A DNA stretch of 64,000 bases from Rhodoflexus caldus (GCF_021206925.1 NZ_JAJPRF010000006.1:62001-126000); one strand, 5' to 3'. Counted from the stretch's first letter, positions 24,785-34,525 are shown. A program made the numbers and translations. Notes: generated by a model from the letters alone, not told the origin.

Positions 24785-25018
24785 TCAATTTATGTGTTGC
24801 GGCACAACCTTTTTTTGCAAAGAATAAATAATTGCAAAAACAGCAATTTTATATTTTTTAAAAGTCAAATCGGGTTTTCCGTAAACGGTTTTGTCATTTT
24901 TTCTGTACCTGTATCCCCGCTTCCAAAGTTCTTTTGCAAGTAAAGTTTCAATTTTTGAGCCTTTACTTTTCACTGCTTGCATGTTTTTTCTTCTCTGCTC
25001 TTGGGTCAGTTTGTCCAT
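24785..25018 (-). pseudogene. Truncated very-short-patch repair endonuclease (Vsr)
   Basis: The first about 60 residues are typical Vsr (MDKLTQEQRRKNMQAVKSKG, then RGYRYRKNDKTVYGKPDLTF), including the metal-binding aspartate. After KYKIAVF the family continues VDGxFWHG with catalytic histidines; here it reads AIIYSLQKKV and stops at 77 residues, about half normal length. Vsr nicks T:G mismatches made by deamination at cytosine-5 methylation sites and usually accompanies a dcm-type methyltransferase, absent here. It is probably non-functional. Confidence 0.8.
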
Positions 25019-25038
25019 ATCGGGCAATTGGCAAATCT

Positions 25039-25144
25039 TTTATATACAAATCTGACAGGTTTTAGCGACCTGTCAGATTTTAATCAACTGTTTTTCAGCA
25101 ATTTACACAAAAAACTTTTCGCAAACCACTTGCGCTTTTGTATA
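25039..25144 (-). repeat. Palindromic dispersed element, copy A
   Basis: Reverse-complement copy of the element also at 32498-32582 and 37381-37488. Contains a perfect 13-base stem, AAATCTGACAGGT (25048-25060) with ACCTGTCAGATTT (25068-25080), around a 7-base loop, and the conserved words GCGCAAGTGGTTTGC and TGAAAAACAGTT on the minus strand. It separates the Vsr remnant from purD. Confidence 0.82.
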
Positions 25145-25218
25145 ACACACGGATACAGGCACATGATGCGTTTTTTCACTGACCTTTCACAATGCCGCAT
25201 CCGAATTATACAACCTGC

Positions 25219-26496
25219 CTATGCCATCAAATCGCGGCCGATGTCGCGGCGGTAGTATTTGCCCTCGTAGGTAATGGTTTCGGCGGCACGGTAGGAGCGT
25301 TGCAGTGCCTCCTGCATGGAGTCGGCAAGGGCTGTGAGAGCAATGACACGCCCGCCTGCCGTTACCACCGTTTCGCCTTGCTGCTTAGTGCCTGCATGGA
25401 AAGCCGTTACCTCGCCGATGCGGTCTAACCCACTGATAGGTTTGCCTTTTTCAAAGGCCTCAGGATAGCCTCCCGATACCAGCATAACCGTTACGGCGGT
25501 GCGGCTGTCTATCTCAAAGGCAGCTTGTGCCAAGCGACGGCGCGAAGCGGCATCCAGCAAGGTCAGCAAATCGGTCTTGATGCGCGGAATAACCACCTCT
25601 GTTTCGGGGTCGCCCATGCGCACATTGTATTCAATCACATAAGGCTCGCCGCCTACGTTCATAAGCCCGATGAAAATAAAACCGACATAGTCAATGCCTT
25701 CTTTTTGCAAGCCTGCCAATGTAGGTTTTACAATTCGTTCTTCCACTTTTTTCAGAAACTCCTCGTTGGCAAAAGGGACGGGGGAAACTGCCCCCATGCC
25801 GCCTGTATTAAGGCCGGTATCGCCTTCGCCAATGCGTTTGTAGTCTTTGGCGGCAGGCAGCAGGCAATAATCTTTCCCGTCGGTTAGCACAAACACGGAC
25901 AGCTCGATGCCCCGCAAAAACTGTTCAACCACTACCGTTGCGCTTGCCGCACCAAATTTGGCCTCGGCAATCATTTCGCGAAGGGCAGCCTGCGCTTCTG
26001 CCAAGTCATTGATAATCAGCACGCCTTTGCCTGCTGCCAGCCCGTCGGCTTTGAGCACGTAAGGGGCTTGCAGGGTTGCAAGGTAGGCAATGCCTTCTTC
26101 CAAATTGCTGCTGTCAAAACTGCGATAGGCGGCGGTTGGTATGCCGTGGCGCATCATGAACTGCTTGGCAAAATCCTTGCTGCCTTCCAGCGCTGCGCCC
26201 GCCTTGTCGGGGCCTACCACGCGCACATGATTCAGGGTGGGGTGTTGGCGCATAAAGTCGGTAAAGCCGGCTACCAAAGGTGCTTCCGGGCCGACAACGA
26301 CAAGTTCTATTTCATTAGCAGCGATAAAATCGGCTAATCTGTCAAAGTCTGTGGCTTCAATGGCAACATTTTGAGCAACCTGCGAAGTGCCCGCATTGCC
26401 GGGGGCAATAAAGAGTGCCGTACAAAGCGGACTTTGTGCTATTTTCCAAGCAAACGCATGTTCGCGCCCGCCACTGCCTAAGATGAGTATTTTCAT
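25219..26496 (-). CDS. purD: Phosphoribosylamine-glycine ligase
   Basis: Second step of purine synthesis: ATP-dependent joining of glycine to 5-phosphoribosylamine. A 425-residue ATP-grasp enzyme. The start MKILILGSGGREHAFAWKI and GPEAPLVAG (about 65-73) are diagnostic, as are KADGLAAGKGV and EYNVRMGDPE near the ATP-binding loop and metal site. ATG at 26496 gives the canonical N-terminus; an upstream in-frame extension is spurious. No other pur genes lie adjacent. Confidence 0.96.
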   Translation of the reverse strand: MKILILGSGGREHAFAWKIAQSPLCTALFIAPGNAGTSQVAQNVAIEATDFDRLADFIAANEIELVVVGPEAPLVAGFTDFMRQHPTLNHVRVVGPDKAGAALEGSKDFAKQFMMRHGIPTAAYRSFDSSNLEEGIAYLATLQAPYVLKADGLAAGKGVLIINDLAEAQAALREMIAEAKFGAASATVVVEQFLRGIELSVFVLTDGKDYCLLPAAKDYKRIGEGDTGLNTGGMGAVSPVPFANEEFLKKVEERIVKPTLAGLQKEGIDYVGFIFIGLMNVGGEPYVIEYNVRMGDPETEVVIPRIKTDLLTLLDAASRRRLAQAAFEIDSRTAVTVMLVSGGYPEAFEKGKPISGLDRIGEVTAFHAGTKQQGETVVTAGGRVIALTALADSMQEALQRSYRAAETITYEGKYYRRDIGRDLMA

Positions 26497-26514
26497 GGTA
26501 TGAGAACGTTGCGA

Positions 26515-26522
26515 CAAAATTA
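26515..26522 (-). promoter_or_regulatory. Putative -7 promoter box TAATTTTG for purD
   Basis: Perfect TA-N2-TTTG, 18 bases before the purD ATG, inside what would be coding sequence if the longer start were used, which supports the shorter start. Confidence 0.42.
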
Positions 26523-26542
26523 GCATTTACTTACACAAAGCC

Positions 26543-26550
26543 TAAATTTG
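26543..26550 (+). promoter_or_regulatory. Putative -7 promoter box TAAATTTG for ltaE
   Basis: Perfect TA-N2-TTTG, 26 bases before the threonine aldolase ATG, in the divergent gap with purD. Confidence 0.42.
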
Positions 26551-26576
26551 CCGCCTGTCCACCATTTTGAATAGCC

Positions 26577-27593
26577 ATGACGATAGACCTCCGCAGCGAT
26601 ACCGTTACTCTGCCTACCGCGGCCATGAAAGCGGCCATGTTCAACGCTCCGCTGGGCGATGATGTTTACGGGGAAGATGCCTCCGTAAACGCCCTGCAAC
26701 AATATGCCGCCGAGCTTTTTGGCATGGAAGCCGCCTTGTTTTGTCCTTCGGGAACAATGACCAACCAAATTGCCCTGAAACTGCACCTTCAACCGGGCGA
26801 TGAGGTTATTTGCGATAAACTGGCGCATATTTACAACTACGAAGGCGGCGGTATTGCCCTGAATGCCCATGCCTCCGTGCGGCTGATTGAGTCCCTAAAC
26901 GGAAAAATGACTGCCGAGCAAATAGCCGCCAACATTAACCCCGACGATATTCACTACCCCGTTACAAGGTTAGTTGCCATAGAAAACACCGTAAACAAAG
27001 GCGGAGGAATTTGCTACAAAGTTGCTGACGTTGAGCCTATTGCGAAGCTGTGCAGAGAAAAAGGGCTGCCGATGCACTTAGACGGCGCACGATTGTTTAA
27101 TGCGTTAGTAGCTAACAAGGAGCAGCCCCGCCAATACGGCCAATTGTTTGATACCGTTTCTATTTGTCTTTCCAAAGGTTTGGGCGCACCCGTGGGTTCG
27201 TTGTTGCTGGGTAGCCGTGCGCATATCCGCAAGGCACTGCGCATTCGCAAAGCCATGGGCGGCGGCATGAGGCAGGCAGGTATGCTGGCTGCTGCGGGCT
27301 TGTATGCACTGCAAAATCATGTAGAAAGACTGGCAGAAGACCACAGAAGAGCCGCAATTATTGCCCGACACTTAACAGCGTGCAACTACGTTGCCGAAAT
27401 ATTGCCCGTAGAAACCAATATCGTTGTATTCAAGTTACAACCGGGCACTTATGAACCCGCTCAGTTCAGCGAAATACTCAAAAGCAAAGGAATTTTAGCC
27501 AACCCGTTTGCCGGAGGTATTCGCTTCGTAACGCACCTCGATTTCAATGATGAGCAACTGGACACACTCCTGCAAGTCTTAAAAGTTTTGTAA
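26577..27593 (+). CDS. ltaE: Low-specificity L-threonine aldolase
   Basis: PLP enzyme cleaving threonine/allo-threonine to glycine and acetaldehyde. 338 residues, fold type I. The N-terminal [11 protein letters not shown] and [12 protein letters not shown], the mid DGARLFNA (PLP-binding Asp) and [13 protein letters not shown] (Schiff-base lysine) are all present. It is divergent from purD, which consumes glycine; a metabolic link through glycine is attractive but inferred only from adjacency. Confidence 0.94.
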   Translation: MTIDLRSDTVTLPTAAMKAAMFNAPLGDDVYGEDASVNALQQYAAELFGMEAALFCPSGTMTNQIALKLHLQPGDEVICDKLAHIYNYEGGGIALNAHASVRLIESLNGKMTAEQIAANINPDDIHYPVTRLVAIENTVNKGGGICYKVADVEPIAKLCREKGLPMHLDGARLFNALVANKEQPRQYGQLFDTVSICLSKGLGAPVGSLLLGSRAHIRKALRIRKAMGGGMRQAGMLAAAGLYALQNHVERLAEDHRRAAIIARHLTACNYVAEILPVETNIVVFKLQPGTYEPAQFSEILKSKGILANPFAGGIRFVTHLDFNDEQLDTLLQVLKVL

Positions 27594-27683
27594 GTTCATG
27601 TAAGATTTATGCTGTATTTGTAAAGCTAAATAGTTATTTTTAGCGGGATTTTTTTAAACACAACCGCAAGCGCATATATACGG

Positions 27684-30077
27684 ATGGCGGAGCGAAAGAA
27701 TAACGGTACTCGGCAGTTAGCAAACCTATCCAAAGAGGAATTAATAGGATTAATTAAACAGCAGCAGCAAACGCATGACAATCAGGTAAGCACCTTGCGG
27801 CTACTGATTGAGAATGCGTCGGATATGGTACTGTGCATAGACCGTTCTTTGCGAGTGGTAGCTTACAACAAACCCTATGCTGAACATATAAAAAAACTAT
27901 ATGATAAAGAAATTTGCGAAGGTGGGCTGATTAGAGATATTTTGCCTCAGGCTTCATTTTTATACTGGCAGGAATATTTTGAGAAATGTACGGTTAAAGC
28001 ACAACGCATAGAAGTTGTGCATCACTTGCTGCGGGATGGTAAGCCGTACATACTGTCGGTGATAATGAATCCTTACATGGATATATCCGGAGAAGTCGGA
28101 GGCGCTATGATTTATTTGAAAGACATCACCGAGCAAGTGCTGACACAGCAGAAACTCACCCGCAACGAAGCGCGGTTTCGGGCGATTATGGCCAATACCT
28201 CCGACATTATTGCCGTAATTGACGAAGCAGGTGAAACCAAATTTATCACGCCTTCATTTTTCAGAATTACAGGGTACGACGAGCAAGACAGCAGCATCAG
28301 AAACGTACTGACACTTGTGCACCCCGAAGACCTGCCGCTGGCGCAATCGGAAATCAAACGCCTGCTTACAGGGGATGAGAGCAATCAGCCGCTGGAAATA
28401 CGCATCCGCAAACAAGACGGAAGCTATATCTACTTGGAAATTATCGCCCAAAACAAGTTGAGCGATGAGAATGTCAGGGGGCTTATTATTAACGGCCGAA
28501 ATATTACCAACCGCAAAAAAGCAGAAACCGAACTGATTCGCGCGCGACAAGTAGCCGAAGAAGCTGTTAAAGCCAAAGACAACTTTCTCTCCGTTATGAG
28601 CCATGAAATCCGCACGCCGCTCAGCGCGGTTATCGGCATGGCTAACCTTTTATTGCAAAACCGCCCGGGCGAGCATCAAATTGAGAACCTGCGCGCCCTG
28701 CAATCATCGGCAGACCATTTGCTGTCGCTCATCAACGATATTTTGGACTTTTCTAAGCTACAGGCCGGCAAACTTGTATTTGAATCGTCTCCGTTCAATA
28801 TCAGGGATTTAATAACCAACATCAAAGACATTCACATGCTGTCGGCTATGGAGAAAGGCCTGAAACTTTCTTACGACATAGCAACGGGCATTCCCGAATG
28901 GCTCACGGGAGATAAAATACGCCTGAATCAGATTTTGCACAATTTGGTGAGCAATGCCATTAAATTTACCGAAAGAGGCAGTGTTCGCATATCGGTATCT
29001 GTTAAGGAGCGCTCCGATGACCGCGTCTTGCTGCAAATCAGCGTATCCGATACGGGTATCGGTATCCCTGCCGACAAGATAGAGCACATATTTGAGTTGT
29101 TCACCCAAATTCAAAACGAAACCACGCGCAGATACGGCGGTACGGGGCTTGGCTTGGCCATTACCAGATATTTGGTTGAGATGCAAGGGGGCAATATTTA
29201 TGTGGAAAGCGGTGTGCAACGAGGTTCGGTTTTCACCTTTACCATTCCTTATAATATTGTTCAAGAACCGCCACAATTCCGCCAGACACAGGCCGCCATC
29301 AGCGAGCTGTTAAAAGACAAGCCGGTTCTTTACATAGAAGACATTGCGGTAAATCAGCTGCTGATGCAAAACCTTGCCAAAATGTGGCAGATAAACCTTA
29401 CCGCCGTTTCCTCCGGCAAAGAGGCTTTGGAAAAAATAGACGATATGCGCAGTCAGGGGCATTATTTTGACCTGATTATCACCGATATTTTGATGCCCGT
29501 AATGGACGGCTATCAGGTGGCAGAAAACATCAGAAAGCACCCTGATATTCGGGTTGCCCATACGCCTATTATAGCCCTGACAGCCGATGTGTCGGCCGCC
29601 GTTGAGAAAAAAGCCAAAGATGCGGGTATCAATTTCTGCCTGACCAAACCCATTGACCAGAAGATTTTGTATCAACATATGGCGGCTATTCTGGCAGAAA
29701 AACAAACCGATTATGTGTATGCCCCCGAGCACGAGCCACTCAACTCCGATATACATCAACCCGATTTTGTTGCTGATAATCAGGCGTTTATTGAATTTTT
29801 ACAATTAACAAATAAGCAGTTGAAGCACTCTTCGGAGCAATTGAGCCGCGCTATTACGGAAGCTGATGCGGAATTGTACCAAAAAGAGGCTCATGTGCTG
29901 AAAGGTATTCTTGCTTACATCCATCAGGAACGACTGATATCACAGTTGCAGGAAGTAAATCAAGTACTCACGAGTGCAGGTGCAGAAGAGCGCATGATGA
30001 CAGCCATGAAAGTCAGCAACTTGCTGGAAGCATTACACAGGAAAATAGCCGCTCAAATAGCTGAATTACAGACCTGA
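27684..30077 (+). CDS. PAS-PAS hybrid histidine kinase with receiver and HPt-like domains
   Basis: A 797-residue soluble sensor. Order: short coiled start, PAS 1 (about 35-150), PAS 2 with PAC (about 160-280), HisKA with His307 (MSHEIRTPLS), HATPase (about 400-515, with GTGLGLAIT), receiver with Asp601 (IITDILMPVMDGY), then a C-terminal helical HPt-like domain with His737 in KEAHVLKGIL. It thus contains all steps of a His-Asp-His relay but no output domain and no membrane segment, so it senses a cytosolic signal. No cognate regulator is adjacent; the single-domain regulator at 46468 is far away. Confidence 0.92.
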   Translation: MAERKNNGTRQLANLSKEELIGLIKQQQQTHDNQVSTLRLLIENASDMVLCIDRSLRVVAYNKPYAEHIKKLYDKEICEGGLIRDILPQASFLYWQEYFEKCTVKAQRIEVVHHLLRDGKPYILSVIMNPYMDISGEVGGAMIYLKDITEQVLTQQKLTRNEARFRAIMANTSDIIAVIDEAGETKFITPSFFRITGYDEQDSSIRNVLTLVHPEDLPLAQSEIKRLLTGDESNQPLEIRIRKQDGSYIYLEIIAQNKLSDENVRGLIINGRNITNRKKAETELIRARQVAEEAVKAKDNFLSVMSHEIRTPLSAVIGMANLLLQNRPGEHQIENLRALQSSADHLLSLINDILDFSKLQAGKLVFESSPFNIRDLITNIKDIHMLSAMEKGLKLSYDIATGIPEWLTGDKIRLNQILHNLVSNAIKFTERGSVRISVSVKERSDDRVLLQISVSDTGIGIPADKIEHIFELFTQIQNETTRRYGGTGLGLAITRYLVEMQGGNIYVESGVQRGSVFTFTIPYNIVQEPPQFRQTQAAISELLKDKPVLYIEDIAVNQLLMQNLAKMWQINLTAVSSGKEALEKIDDMRSQGHYFDLIITDILMPVMDGYQVAENIRKHPDIRVAHTPIIALTADVSAAVEKKAKDAGINFCLTKPIDQKILYQHMAAILAEKQTDYVYAPEHEPLNSDIHQPDFVADNQAFIEFLQLTNKQLKHSSEQLSRAITEADAELYQKEAHVLKGILAYIHQERLISQLQEVNQVLTSAGAEERMMTAMKVSNLLEALHRKIAAQIAELQT

Positions 30078-30207
30078 TTTGACCAATTTTCCGACAAAAT
30101 GTCATATCAAGCCTGCGGATTGAATTTTGTTCATGTAACGACGACCGGCAGATTTACGCAAACAAACCGGCGCTTTCATCGTTAATTATCTGACTTATCG
30201 CATCGTC

Positions 30208-31506
30208 ATGAATAAAATTCTTTCGTTCATACTGATTGCCACTGTTTTGCTGGCAATAGACTGGTATGTTTTTCAGGCTGTCCGCATCGTTTGGGAAGAC
30301 TCGCAGGCACAAACCCGCCGCATGATTTACGGCACTTACTGGACGCTCACACTGCTCACCATCGGCATTTTGGGTATCTATCCGTACCTGCCCGCATCGG
30401 CTGCCATGCTTACCGCCCGCCGTTTTGTAATGGTATGGGGCTTTATGTTTTACTTTTCCAAACTGTTTGCGGTATTGTTTATTGCCGTAGATGATTTGCT
30501 GCGGCTTGGTCAGTGGATTTATGCGCAAATAGCTTCATGGTTTCCTCAAAGGCCGCCTAAACCGGCTGTGGCAGAGTTGCCCGCCGAGCTACTGCCCGAA
30601 CCCGCGCCCAAAGGTATTACTCGCTCCGAGTTTTTGATGCAGGCAGGTTTGGTTGCTGCTGCCGTACCGCTGGCAACCATGAGTTTTGGCATTGTTTCAG
30701 GCGCACATGACTACCGTATCCGCCGCGTGCGCGTGGCACTGCCCAACCTGCCCAAGGCGTTTGACGGCATCCGCATCGGACAGTTGTCCGATATTCACTC
30801 AGGCAGTTTCTTTAATCGCGTGGCCGTTCAAGGCGGTGTAGATATGCTGCTCAACGAAAAACCCGACGTGGTTTTCTTCACGGGTGATTTGGTAAACGAC
30901 AGCGCCGACGAAATGCGCGATTATTTTGACATTTTCAAAAAAGTAACCGCGCCAATGGGCGTTTATTCGGTATTAGGCAACCACGACTACGGCGACTATC
31001 GCCAGTGGCCAAGCCCACAGGCAAAGTTCCACAACTTGCAAACGCTCAAACAAACCCATGCCGACATGGGATGGCGGCTGCTGATGAATGAACACATTGA
31101 CTTGCAAGCCGACGGCGAAAAAATAGCCGTGATAGGTATTGAAAACTGGGGTGCTAAGGGCAATTTCCCAAAATACGGCAGAATGAAACAAGCATATGCC
31201 GGAACGGAAGATGCCCCCGTTAAACTGCTGCTTTCACACGACCCCAGCCACTGGGATGCAGAAGTGCGCCGACAGTACAAAGATGTAGACATCATGTTTG
31301 CAGGGCATACGCACGGTATGCAGTTTGGCATTGAAGTCGGTTCGTTCAAATGGAGCCCTGTACAGTACATGTACGAACAGTGGGCAGGGTTGTATCAAAA
31401 AGAAAATCAGTACTTATACGTCAATCGCGGATTTGGCTACATAGGCTTTCCGGGGCGCATCGGCATTTTGCCCGAAATTACCATTATGGAGTTGGTGCGT
31501 GCATAG
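30208..31506 (+). CDS. Membrane-anchored metallophosphoesterase
   Basis: A 432-residue protein. Three hydrophobic segments at about 5-25, 48-66 and 75-98 are followed by a linker and a fourth hydrophobic stretch near 150-170 preceded by TRSEF, which looks like an internal anchor. The calcineurin-like domain starts near 185 with all metal motifs: QLSDIHSG, FTGDLVND, LGNHDYGD, SHDPSHWD and AGHTHGMQFG. It resembles YaeI/YkuE-type membrane phosphoesterases that act on lipid or envelope substrates; the substrate is not determinable here. Confidence 0.9.
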   Translation: MNKILSFILIATVLLAIDWYVFQAVRIVWEDSQAQTRRMIYGTYWTLTLLTIGILGIYPYLPASAAMLTARRFVMVWGFMFYFSKLFAVLFIAVDDLLRLGQWIYAQIASWFPQRPPKPAVAELPAELLPEPAPKGITRSEFLMQAGLVAAAVPLATMSFGIVSGAHDYRIRRVRVALPNLPKAFDGIRIGQLSDIHSGSFFNRVAVQGGVDMLLNEKPDVVFFTGDLVNDSADEMRDYFDIFKKVTAPMGVYSVLGNHDYGDYRQWPSPQAKFHNLQTLKQTHADMGWRLLMNEHIDLQADGEKIAVIGIENWGAKGNFPKYGRMKQAYAGTEDAPVKLLLSHDPSHWDAEVRRQYKDVDIMFAGHTHGMQFGIEVGSFKWSPVQYMYEQWAGLYQKENQYLYVNRGFGYIGFPGRIGILPEITIMELVRA

Positions 31507-31562
31507 GTTTGCAGAAAATGATTAATTTCATTAACTATACAGCGTTAAATTGCTGAACCAAT

Positions 31563-32480
31563 ATGCCGCTACCCGACGAATATTTGCATTATCCGCATCG
31601 CCGCCATGCGATGGATCATGAGCGTTATCGCTGGTCTAATCTTTTTGAGCGTCAGCCTGTTACTTGGCCTGACGGCGCGCACGTGGCTTTGTGGGTTACA
31701 GTAGTATCCGAATTTTTTCCGCTGAACCAAGAAGGTAAGCCCTTTAAAGCCCCCGGAGGGATGGTAACAGCCTACCCTGATTTCAGGCACTATTCTTCAC
31801 GCGACTACGGCAACCGCGTAGGTATTTTCCGCCTGTTCCGATTGTTTAAGCAGTTGGGCATTAAAGCAAGCGTTGCCATGAACGCCGCAGTAGCAGAACG
31901 CTACCCCGTGCTGGCGCGCGAGGTGGTGGCCAATGGTTATGAAATCATTTGCCACGGCTACGACATGGACACTATCCACCACAGCGGCATGAGTGAAGCC
32001 GATGAACGGGCAATTATCCGCAAATCCAAAAATATAATCTCCGACATAACGGGCGTTGCGCCGCAGGGGTGGCTTTCACCCGCTTCGGCTGAGTCTTTCC
32101 TCACGCCCGATTTGGTGCAGGAAGAGGGCTTCAGCTACCTTTGCGATTGGGCTAATGACGATATGCCTTATGCTTTCCAAACACGTCAGGGGAGCATTTG
32201 GGCGATGCCCTATTCGGAAGAGATCAGCGACCGACAGATTATTTTCGGTTATCACCATACCGAAGCGCAGTTTGCCGAACAGGTGAAAGACCAGTTTGAC
32301 ACCCTTTTTACCGAAAGCAAACAATACGGCGGGCGTATTTTGTCGCTTGTGCTATATCCATACATCAGCGGGCTGCCTTATCGCATTCATGCGGTGGAGG
32401 AAGCCCTGCGCTACATCGTACAACGCCCGGGTGTGTGGAGCGCCTTAGGCAGCGATATAATCGCTCATTTGCGCCGCTAA
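31563..32480 (+). CDS. Polysaccharide deacetylase-family protein (PuuE/allantoinase-like)
   Basis: A 305-residue NodB-homology protein. The closing HGYDMDTIHH metal motif, ITGVAPQGWLSPA (the family R/S-rich loop) and the C-terminal YPYISGLPYRIHAVEEALRY region match the PuuE/allantoinase-like branch rather than classical chitin deacetylases. No signal peptide is visible, so a cytosolic role on a small amide substrate is more likely than cell-wall deacetylation. It stands alone, 56 bases after the metallophosphoesterase on the same strand. Confidence 0.82.
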   Translation: MPLPDEYLHYPHRRHAMDHERYRWSNLFERQPVTWPDGAHVALWVTVVSEFFPLNQEGKPFKAPGGMVTAYPDFRHYSSRDYGNRVGIFRLFRLFKQLGIKASVAMNAAVAERYPVLAREVVANGYEIICHGYDMDTIHHSGMSEADERAIIRKSKNIISDITGVAPQGWLSPASAESFLTPDLVQEEGFSYLCDWANDDMPYAFQTRQGSIWAMPYSEEISDRQIIFGYHHTEAQFAEQVKDQFDTLFTESKQYGGRILSLVLYPYISGLPYRIHAVEEALRYIVQRPGVWSALGSDIIAHLRR

Positions 32481-32497
32481 CCATTGGCAACGAGCAG

Positions 32498-32582
32498 TTA
32501 TACGAAAGCGCAAGTGGTTTGCAAAAATGCTTTTTCTAAGTCGTTGAAAAACAACTGTTTAAGCCTGACAGGTTTGTGTATA
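32498..32582 (+). repeat. Palindromic dispersed element, copy B (half hairpin)
   Basis: Shares GCGCAAGTGGTTTGC, GTTGAAAAACAACTGTTTAA and CCTGACAGGTTTGTGTATA with copies A and C, but the second hairpin arm is missing, as if the loop and one arm were deleted. Confidence 0.78.
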
Positions 32583-32601
32583 CCAAAAACACCTGCATAA
32601 A

Positions 32602-32633
32602 AAACCCCGACGAGCTGCAATTCGTCGGGGTTT
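32602..32633. terminator. Intrinsic terminator, bidirectional
   Basis: AAACCCCGACGA (32602-32613) pairs with TCGTCGGGGTTT (32622-32633) around 8 bases. It serves the deacetylase (plus) and the convergent M61 peptidase (minus). Confidence 0.88.
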
Positions 32634-32659
32634 CTTGTTATTGCCGAAGCAATTACAGA

Positions 32660-34468
32660 CTATCGCTTGCCCGTAAACTTGCGGAAAACGGTTTGCTGTT
32701 CGGCAGTCGGGTTGCTGACAGGGACAAGCGTATATTGTGCCGTGCCGGCGGTGCCTACTTTTACCGTCATTTCGCGGATGAGGCCATCGCGTGCAAGTGT
32801 GATTTTTACGGCATCACCTATTTTGCGACCGGCAATGTAGGCGTTCATGGCCGCTGTATTGCTCATGCGGAAGCCATCTATGGCGATAATTTCATCGTTT
32901 ACGTTAATGCCGTCGTTATAGGCGGGTGCATCTTTGCGGGTTACTTTTACAATGATGCGGTTATTTTCGTCGGCAGCAGTCATGCCAAGGCTTGGCGTGT
33001 TGTCGGGAGTTACGTTCAGGCGCAAGCCCGCATAGGCAAGGTATTTTTCGTAATTGGTTGGCTTTGTACCAAATACGTAGTCATTAAAAATGTCATCCAG
33101 ATTTTTTCCGGCGGCTGCTTCGCAGGCCTTTTTCAGTTCGGCTTCGGTAAAACCGCGATTGGCTTTTTTATAGGTGTCGGCATAGAGGGCACGCATCACA
33201 TCGTCCAAACTTTTCTGCCCTTTGCTGTTGTGAAGAATTTCCAAGTCAATGAGCATGGCTACTCTTGCTCCCGAGCCGTAGTAGGAAATGCTGCTGTTGA
33301 TGGAGTTTTCGTTGCGGCGGTAGTACTTAATCCACGCATCAAAACTGGCTTCACCTACGGACTGCACCTTGCTGCCCGGCGAATTTTCATGTTCGTTGAT
33401 ATTGGCAGCCACATCGCGCAGGTAAGAATTTTCGTCAATCAGACCGGCGCGGCGCACGATGAAATCGTCGTAGTAAGACGTAAAACCTTCTGCCATCCAG
33501 AGTTGGCGGGTGTAGTTTTCGTTGTCATAATCAAACGGGCCGAGCACATCGGGGCGCAGACGTTTTACGTTCCACAGGTGGAAATATTCATGGGCAGCCA
33601 GTCGCAAAAAGCCCAGATAGCCGCTTTGCGTCTGATAAGCGTTGCGGTTCACTGCCAAAACGGTTGAATTCAAGTGTTCCAGACCGCCGGTAGCACCGCC
33701 GCCGAGGTTGTGTACAATAAAAATGTACTCTTTGCAGGGCAATTCGCCAAAAATTTCTACCGCTGCTTCAATAATGGCTTTTGTGTCGCGAACAAGGCGT
33801 TCTTCGTCGTATTGTGCTACGCCGTACATGGCATATTGGTGAGGTACGCCCGCGGCAGTGAAGGAGATAATTTTCTGATTGCCGATTTCAATCGGAGCAT
33901 CTGCCAGTTCGTCGTAGTTAGGAGCGCGCAGTGTGTACTTGTCGCCGTTTACTTTTTCTAAGGTGCAGGAAATTTCTTTCCACTCTTTGTAAGGCTTAAT
34001 GCGGAGCGTAGAAGGCAGATTTACAAAGCCGTCGGGGAACATGAACACGCCCGAAGGGCTAATGAAAGCGTGCGAATCATCTACAAAACTGGTGCGAACA
34101 GATTGCTCAAAAGCATACACTTTGTAGCTGAATACCACACCTTTGGCTGTGCCCAATTGCACGCGCCAGTTGTTTTTATTGATTTTTTGGAATTTGAGGG
34201 CATTGCCGTTGAGGTCTTTGGCAACTTCTCCTTCCACGTTTTTGGCAAATTCGCGCACCAAATAAGAACCGGGCGCCCAAACAGGCATTTTAAAGTCCAC
34301 ATAGCCGCGTTTTTGGACGTTGGCAGGCAGATTTTCAAAACGAATTTCCACATCCACATAGTGCGTATGCGGGGCATCCATGCTGAGTTGGTAAGAAAGC
34401 TGCTGTGCCCAAACGCTGCCGGTCAGCCATAGGGCAGACAGTAGCACAAAGAGTTTTGTTCTCATCAT
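32660..34468 (-). CDS. M61-family peptidase with PDZ domain
   Basis: A 602-residue exported metallopeptidase (glycyl-aminopeptidase family). A signal peptide runs MMRTKLFVLLSALWLTGSVW then AQ. The N-terminal beta domain is followed by the zinc motif HEYFH (His293, Glu294, His297) with the downstream glutamate in MAEGFTSYYDD, and by a C-terminal PDZ domain containing GINVNDEIIAIDGF. The upstream GGGATGGLEHLNS is also a family sign. ATG at 34468 is chosen because it starts the signal peptide and fits the promoter at 34496-34525. Confidence 0.93.
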   Translation of the reverse strand: MMRTKLFVLLSALWLTGSVWAQQLSYQLSMDAPHTHYVDVEIRFENLPANVQKRGYVDFKMPVWAPGSYLVREFAKNVEGEVAKDLNGNALKFQKINKNNWRVQLGTAKGVVFSYKVYAFEQSVRTSFVDDSHAFISPSGVFMFPDGFVNLPSTLRIKPYKEWKEISCTLEKVNGDKYTLRAPNYDELADAPIEIGNQKIISFTAAGVPHQYAMYGVAQYDEERLVRDTKAIIEAAVEIFGELPCKEYIFIVHNLGGGATGGLEHLNSTVLAVNRNAYQTQSGYLGFLRLAAHEYFHLWNVKRLRPDVLGPFDYDNENYTRQLWMAEGFTSYYDDFIVRRAGLIDENSYLRDVAANINEHENSPGSKVQSVGEASFDAWIKYYRRNENSINSSISYYGSGARVAMLIDLEILHNSKGQKSLDDVMRALYADTYKKANRGFTEAELKKACEAAAGKNLDDIFNDYVFGTKPTNYEKYLAYAGLRLNVTPDNTPSLGMTAADENNRIIVKVTRKDAPAYNDGINVNDEIIAIDGFRMSNTAAMNAYIAGRKIGDAVKITLARDGLIREMTVKVGTAGTAQYTLVPVSNPTAEQQTVFRKFTGKR

Positions 34469-34495
34469 CGTATTCAATTGATTTTGCAATAATGG

Positions 34496-34525
34496 CAAAA
34501 GTAAGCCTATCGCACGCTAAATCAA
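34496..34525 (-). promoter_or_regulatory. Promoter of the M61 peptidase gene
   Basis: TTG (complement of CAA at 34523-34525), 19-base spacer, then TACTTTTG (complement of 34496-34503). Both elements and spacing match the Bacteroidota consensus TTG-N17-23-TA-N2-TTTG; the start codon is 28 bases downstream. Confidence 0.7.

Noticed and set aside
32576-33667. Long plus-strand frame opposite the M61 peptidase
   Set aside because: It is the antisense of a clear peptidase gene, with Cys/Phe/His-rich translation and no recognisable domain.
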